Shown piece by piece: positions 7,461 to 9,146 of a stretch of DNA of 9,146 nt (the first letter of the stretch is position 1; every line of letters begins with the position of its first letter). The notes under the pieces are model-generated. The model was given only the letters and a program-made list of their open reading frames with translations. It ran no database searches and was not told where the DNA came from. This stretch comes from Massilia sp. (GTDB taxonomy: Bacteria > Pseudomonadota > Gammaproteobacteria > Burkholderiales > Burkholderiaceae_D), in assembly GCA_028291845.1 (NCBI GenBank), contig JAQGNM010000248.1:1-9146 (forward strand). The letters run 5' to 3'. Made by a program: the position numbers and the translations under genes.

Positions 7461-8647
7461 GCAGCGATTCCGAGAATCGCGCAGGCCGCCTGCAATTGCG
7501 CCTGCGCCTGCGGCAAGGTCGGCGCCACAAAGGTGATGTGGCCCATCTTGCGGCCGCGCCGCGCCTCTTCCTTGCCGTACAAATGCAGGCAGGCGCCCGG
7601 CAATTCGAGAATCTGGTCCCAGGCCGGCTCGACGGCGGCATCGCTGCCATCGGCAAACCAGACATCGCCCAGAATATTGAGCATGACGGCCGGCGAATGC
7701 TGGCGCACGTCGCCCAGCGGCAGTCGCGCCATCGCCCGCACCTGCTGGGCGAACTGGCTGGTGACGCAGGCGTCCATCGTGTAGTGGCCGCTGTTATGGG
7801 GCCGCGGCGCCATTTCGTTGACCACCAGCGAGCCGTCCTCGAGCACGAAAAATTCGATGCACAAGACACCCACATAGCCGAGCCGGCCGATGATGGCCCG
7901 CGCGGCATCCTGCGCTTGGCTCGCGCGCGCAGCCGACACGTGGGGGCCGGGCACGGTGGTGGTAAACAGAATACCGTCGCGGTGGACGTTTTCCGCGATC
8001 GGATAGACCACTGCTTCGCCATCCTCGCCGCGCGCGCTCAGTACCGACACTTCATAGGCCAGCGGCAGCATTTTTTCCAGCAAACAGGGCACACCCTTGA
8101 CGGCGTCGAACGCCGCGCGCACCTCCGCGCGGCTGGCGACGCGCGCCTGGCCCTTGCCGTCGTAACCCATGCGCACGGTTTTGAGAATGCCGGGCAGCAG
8201 GTGGTCGGGAATGGCGTCGATGTCGGCCGCGCTGGCGATCAGCTGGTGCGGCGCCGGCATCACGCCGGACACGTCGGCGCAATCGACAAAAAACCGTTTT
8301 TCGGCCAGGCGATCCTGGGCAATCGACACGCAGGCGCTCGATGGCGCCACAAACGCGTGCTCCGCCAGGAGCGCCATGCTGTCGGCCGGCACGTTTTCAA
8401 ACTCGGTGGTCACTGCCACGCACTGCTGCGACAAAGCGGCGAGCGCCTGCACATCGTCGTAGGCAGCATTGATCAATTGTTCGGCGACTTGGCCGGCCGG
8501 GCAATCGGCGGCCGGCTCGAGCACGGCAACCTTGTAGCCCATGGCCTGGGCGGCGTGGGCGAACATGCGGCCAAGCTGGCCGCCGCCCATCACACCGAGC
8601 CAGGTCGATGGCGCAGCGGCGGGCAAGAAGGCGGGCAGTTTATTCAT
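7457..8647 (-). CDS. purK: N5-carboxyaminoimidazole ribonucleotide synthase PurK
   Basis: PurK uses ATP and bicarbonate to convert AIR to N5-CAIR in de novo purine synthesis; PurE, encoded just upstream, then turns this into CAIR. The 396-residue product is a normal-length ATP-grasp enzyme. It has an N-terminal nucleotide-binding fold with [11 protein letters not shown] (18-28) and TEFENVP (81-87), the flexible MGYDGKGQ loop (160-167) of the ATP-grasp domain, and [22 protein letters not shown], where Glu278 is a likely metal ligand. The C-terminal PurK domain carries LGDVW and [16 protein letters not shown]. The ATG overlaps the purE stop in an ATGA, with no good ribosome site of its own, so it probably depends on translational coupling to purE. 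Its own stop overlaps the GTG of tsaC. Confidence 0.97.
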   Translation of the reverse strand: MNKLPAFLPAAAPSTWLGVMGGGQLGRMFAHAAQAMGYKVAVLEPAADCPAGQVAEQLINAAYDDVQALAALSQQCVAVTTEFENVPADSMALLAEHAFVAPSSACVSIAQDRLAEKRFFVDCADVSGVMPAPHQLIASAADIDAIPDHLLPGILKTVRMGYDGKGQARVASRAEVRAAFDAVKGVPCLLEKMLPLAYEVSVLSARGEDGEAVVYPIAENVHRDGILFTTTVPGPHVSAARASQAQDAARAIIGRLGYVGVLCIEFFVLEDGSLVVNEMAPRPHNSGHYTMDACVTSQFAQQVRAMARLPLGDVRQHSPAVMLNILGDVWFADGSDAAVEPAWDQILELPGACLHLYGKEEARRGRKMGHITFVAPTLPQAQAQLQAACAILGIAA

Positions 8648-9144
8648 GGGGGCGGCAGAATCATGGCGCGTGCGGCGTCGCTTTGGGCAACCCGGAACGC
8701 CTCGAGTTTTTCGGCCAGCAGGGCGTCGCCGGCGGCCAGAATGGCGATCGCGGTCAGCGCCGCGTTGGCCGCGCCCGCTTCTCCGATGGCGAAGGTGGCG
8801 ACGGGAATTCCTTTTGGCATTTGCACGATCGACAGCAGCGAGTCTTCCCCGCGCAAATATTTGGAAGGCACGGGCACCCCCAGCACCGGCACGATGGTCT
8901 TGGCGGCCAGCATGCCGGGCAAGTGCGCCGCGCCGCCGGCGCCGGCGATGATGGCACGCAAACCGCGCGATTTCGCCTGTTCGGCGTAGCTGAACATTTC
9001 GTCGGGCATGCGGTGCGCGGAAATGACACGGGCTTCGTGGGCGATGCCGAACTGCTCGAGCATGGCGACCGCATGTTGCATCACATCCCAGTCGGACGAC
9101 GAACCCATCACCACGCCCACCAGTACTTGTTTCTGATCGTTCAT
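8644..9144 (-). CDS. purE: N5-carboxyaminoimidazole ribonucleotide mutase PurE (class I)
   Basis: PurE moves the carboxyl group of N5-CAIR from nitrogen to carbon, giving CAIR for purine synthesis. The 166-residue product shows the class I signature: GSSSDW near residues 14-19, the active-site SAHR with His44, and GGAAHLPGM (70-78). [21 protein letters not shown] and the [16 protein letters not shown] helix follow. Class I PurE works with PurK, which fits the neighbour. The ATG at 9144 lies two bases from the window edge. The length matches the family, so the gene is probably complete, but its ribosome site and promoter lie outside. In related genomes purC often precedes purE; this cannot be checked here. 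Confidence 0.97.
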   Translation of the reverse strand: MNDQKQVLVGVVMGSSSDWDVMQHAVAMLEQFGIAHEARVISAHRMPDEMFSYAEQAKSRGLRAIIAGAGGAAHLPGMLAAKTIVPVLGVPVPSKYLRGEDSLLSIVQMPKGIPVATFAIGEAGAANAALTAIAILAAGDALLAEKLEAFRVAQSDAARAMILPPP

Positions 9145-9146
9145 CA

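Noticed and set aside
7451..8989. Long plus-strand open frame (512 codons) opposite purK and purE
   Set aside because: It lies fully antisense to two clearly recognised genes, its product is Arg/His/Gly-rich without any family motif, and such shadow frames are common in GC-rich DNA.

Overview
The window looks like an ordinary chromosomal segment of a GC-rich betaproteobacterium. Burkholderiales, and probably Oxalobacteraceae (the Massilia/Duganella/Janthinobacterium group), fits best. The reasons are the purE-purK-Sua5 gene order, a glutaryl-CoA dehydrogenase very close to the mitochondrial/proteobacterial type, a PEP-CTERM protein, Ala/Gly-rich envelope proteins and a palindromic intergenic repeat of a kind I associate with that group. 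The assignment is inference from gene content. I ran no search.

Left part (1-2711). Bases 1-83 hold two inverted copies of a palindromic repeat (REPIN/BIME-like), cut by the window edge, followed by a small hairpin that may end a plus-strand gene lying to the left. msrA (minus) repairs oxidised methionine; its stop codon lies inside a perfect 11-bp inverted repeat. Divergent from it, across 130 bp, run a small FMN-type flavin reductase gene and gcdH (glutaryl-CoA dehydrogenase, from lysine/tryptophan catabolism). These two are probably co-transcribed and end at a strong bidirectional terminator.

Middle part (2743-6242, all minus). This is an envelope and secretion block. It has a PEP-CTERM-tailed protein with an uncharacterised N-terminal domain, an OmpW-family eight-stranded outer-membrane barrel protein, and a lipoprotein GDSL/SGNH esterase carrying a long Ala/Gly-rich insertion. 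The esterase lies upstream of ompW in the same direction, with 82 bp and a perfect hairpin between them. The esterase has a plausible sigma-70 promoter whose -10 element is flanked by a TTGGCA/TGCCAA palindrome.

Right part (6414-9144, all minus). This is a tightly packed operon, purE-purK-tsaC(sua5), in which each junction is a 4-base start/stop overlap (ATGA, then GTGA). PurK and PurE carry out the two-step conversion of AIR to CAIR in purine synthesis. TsaC/Sua5 makes threonylcarbamoyl-AMP for the tRNA t6A37 modification. The operon probably continues to the right of the window.

I see no rRNA, tRNA, CRISPR array, insertion sequence, phage gene, defence system or biosynthetic cluster. I found no convincing new biological system. 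The items most worth a second look are the REPIN-like element, the uncharacterised PEP-CTERM protein, the palindrome around the esterase promoter and the flavin reductase-gcdH pairing.
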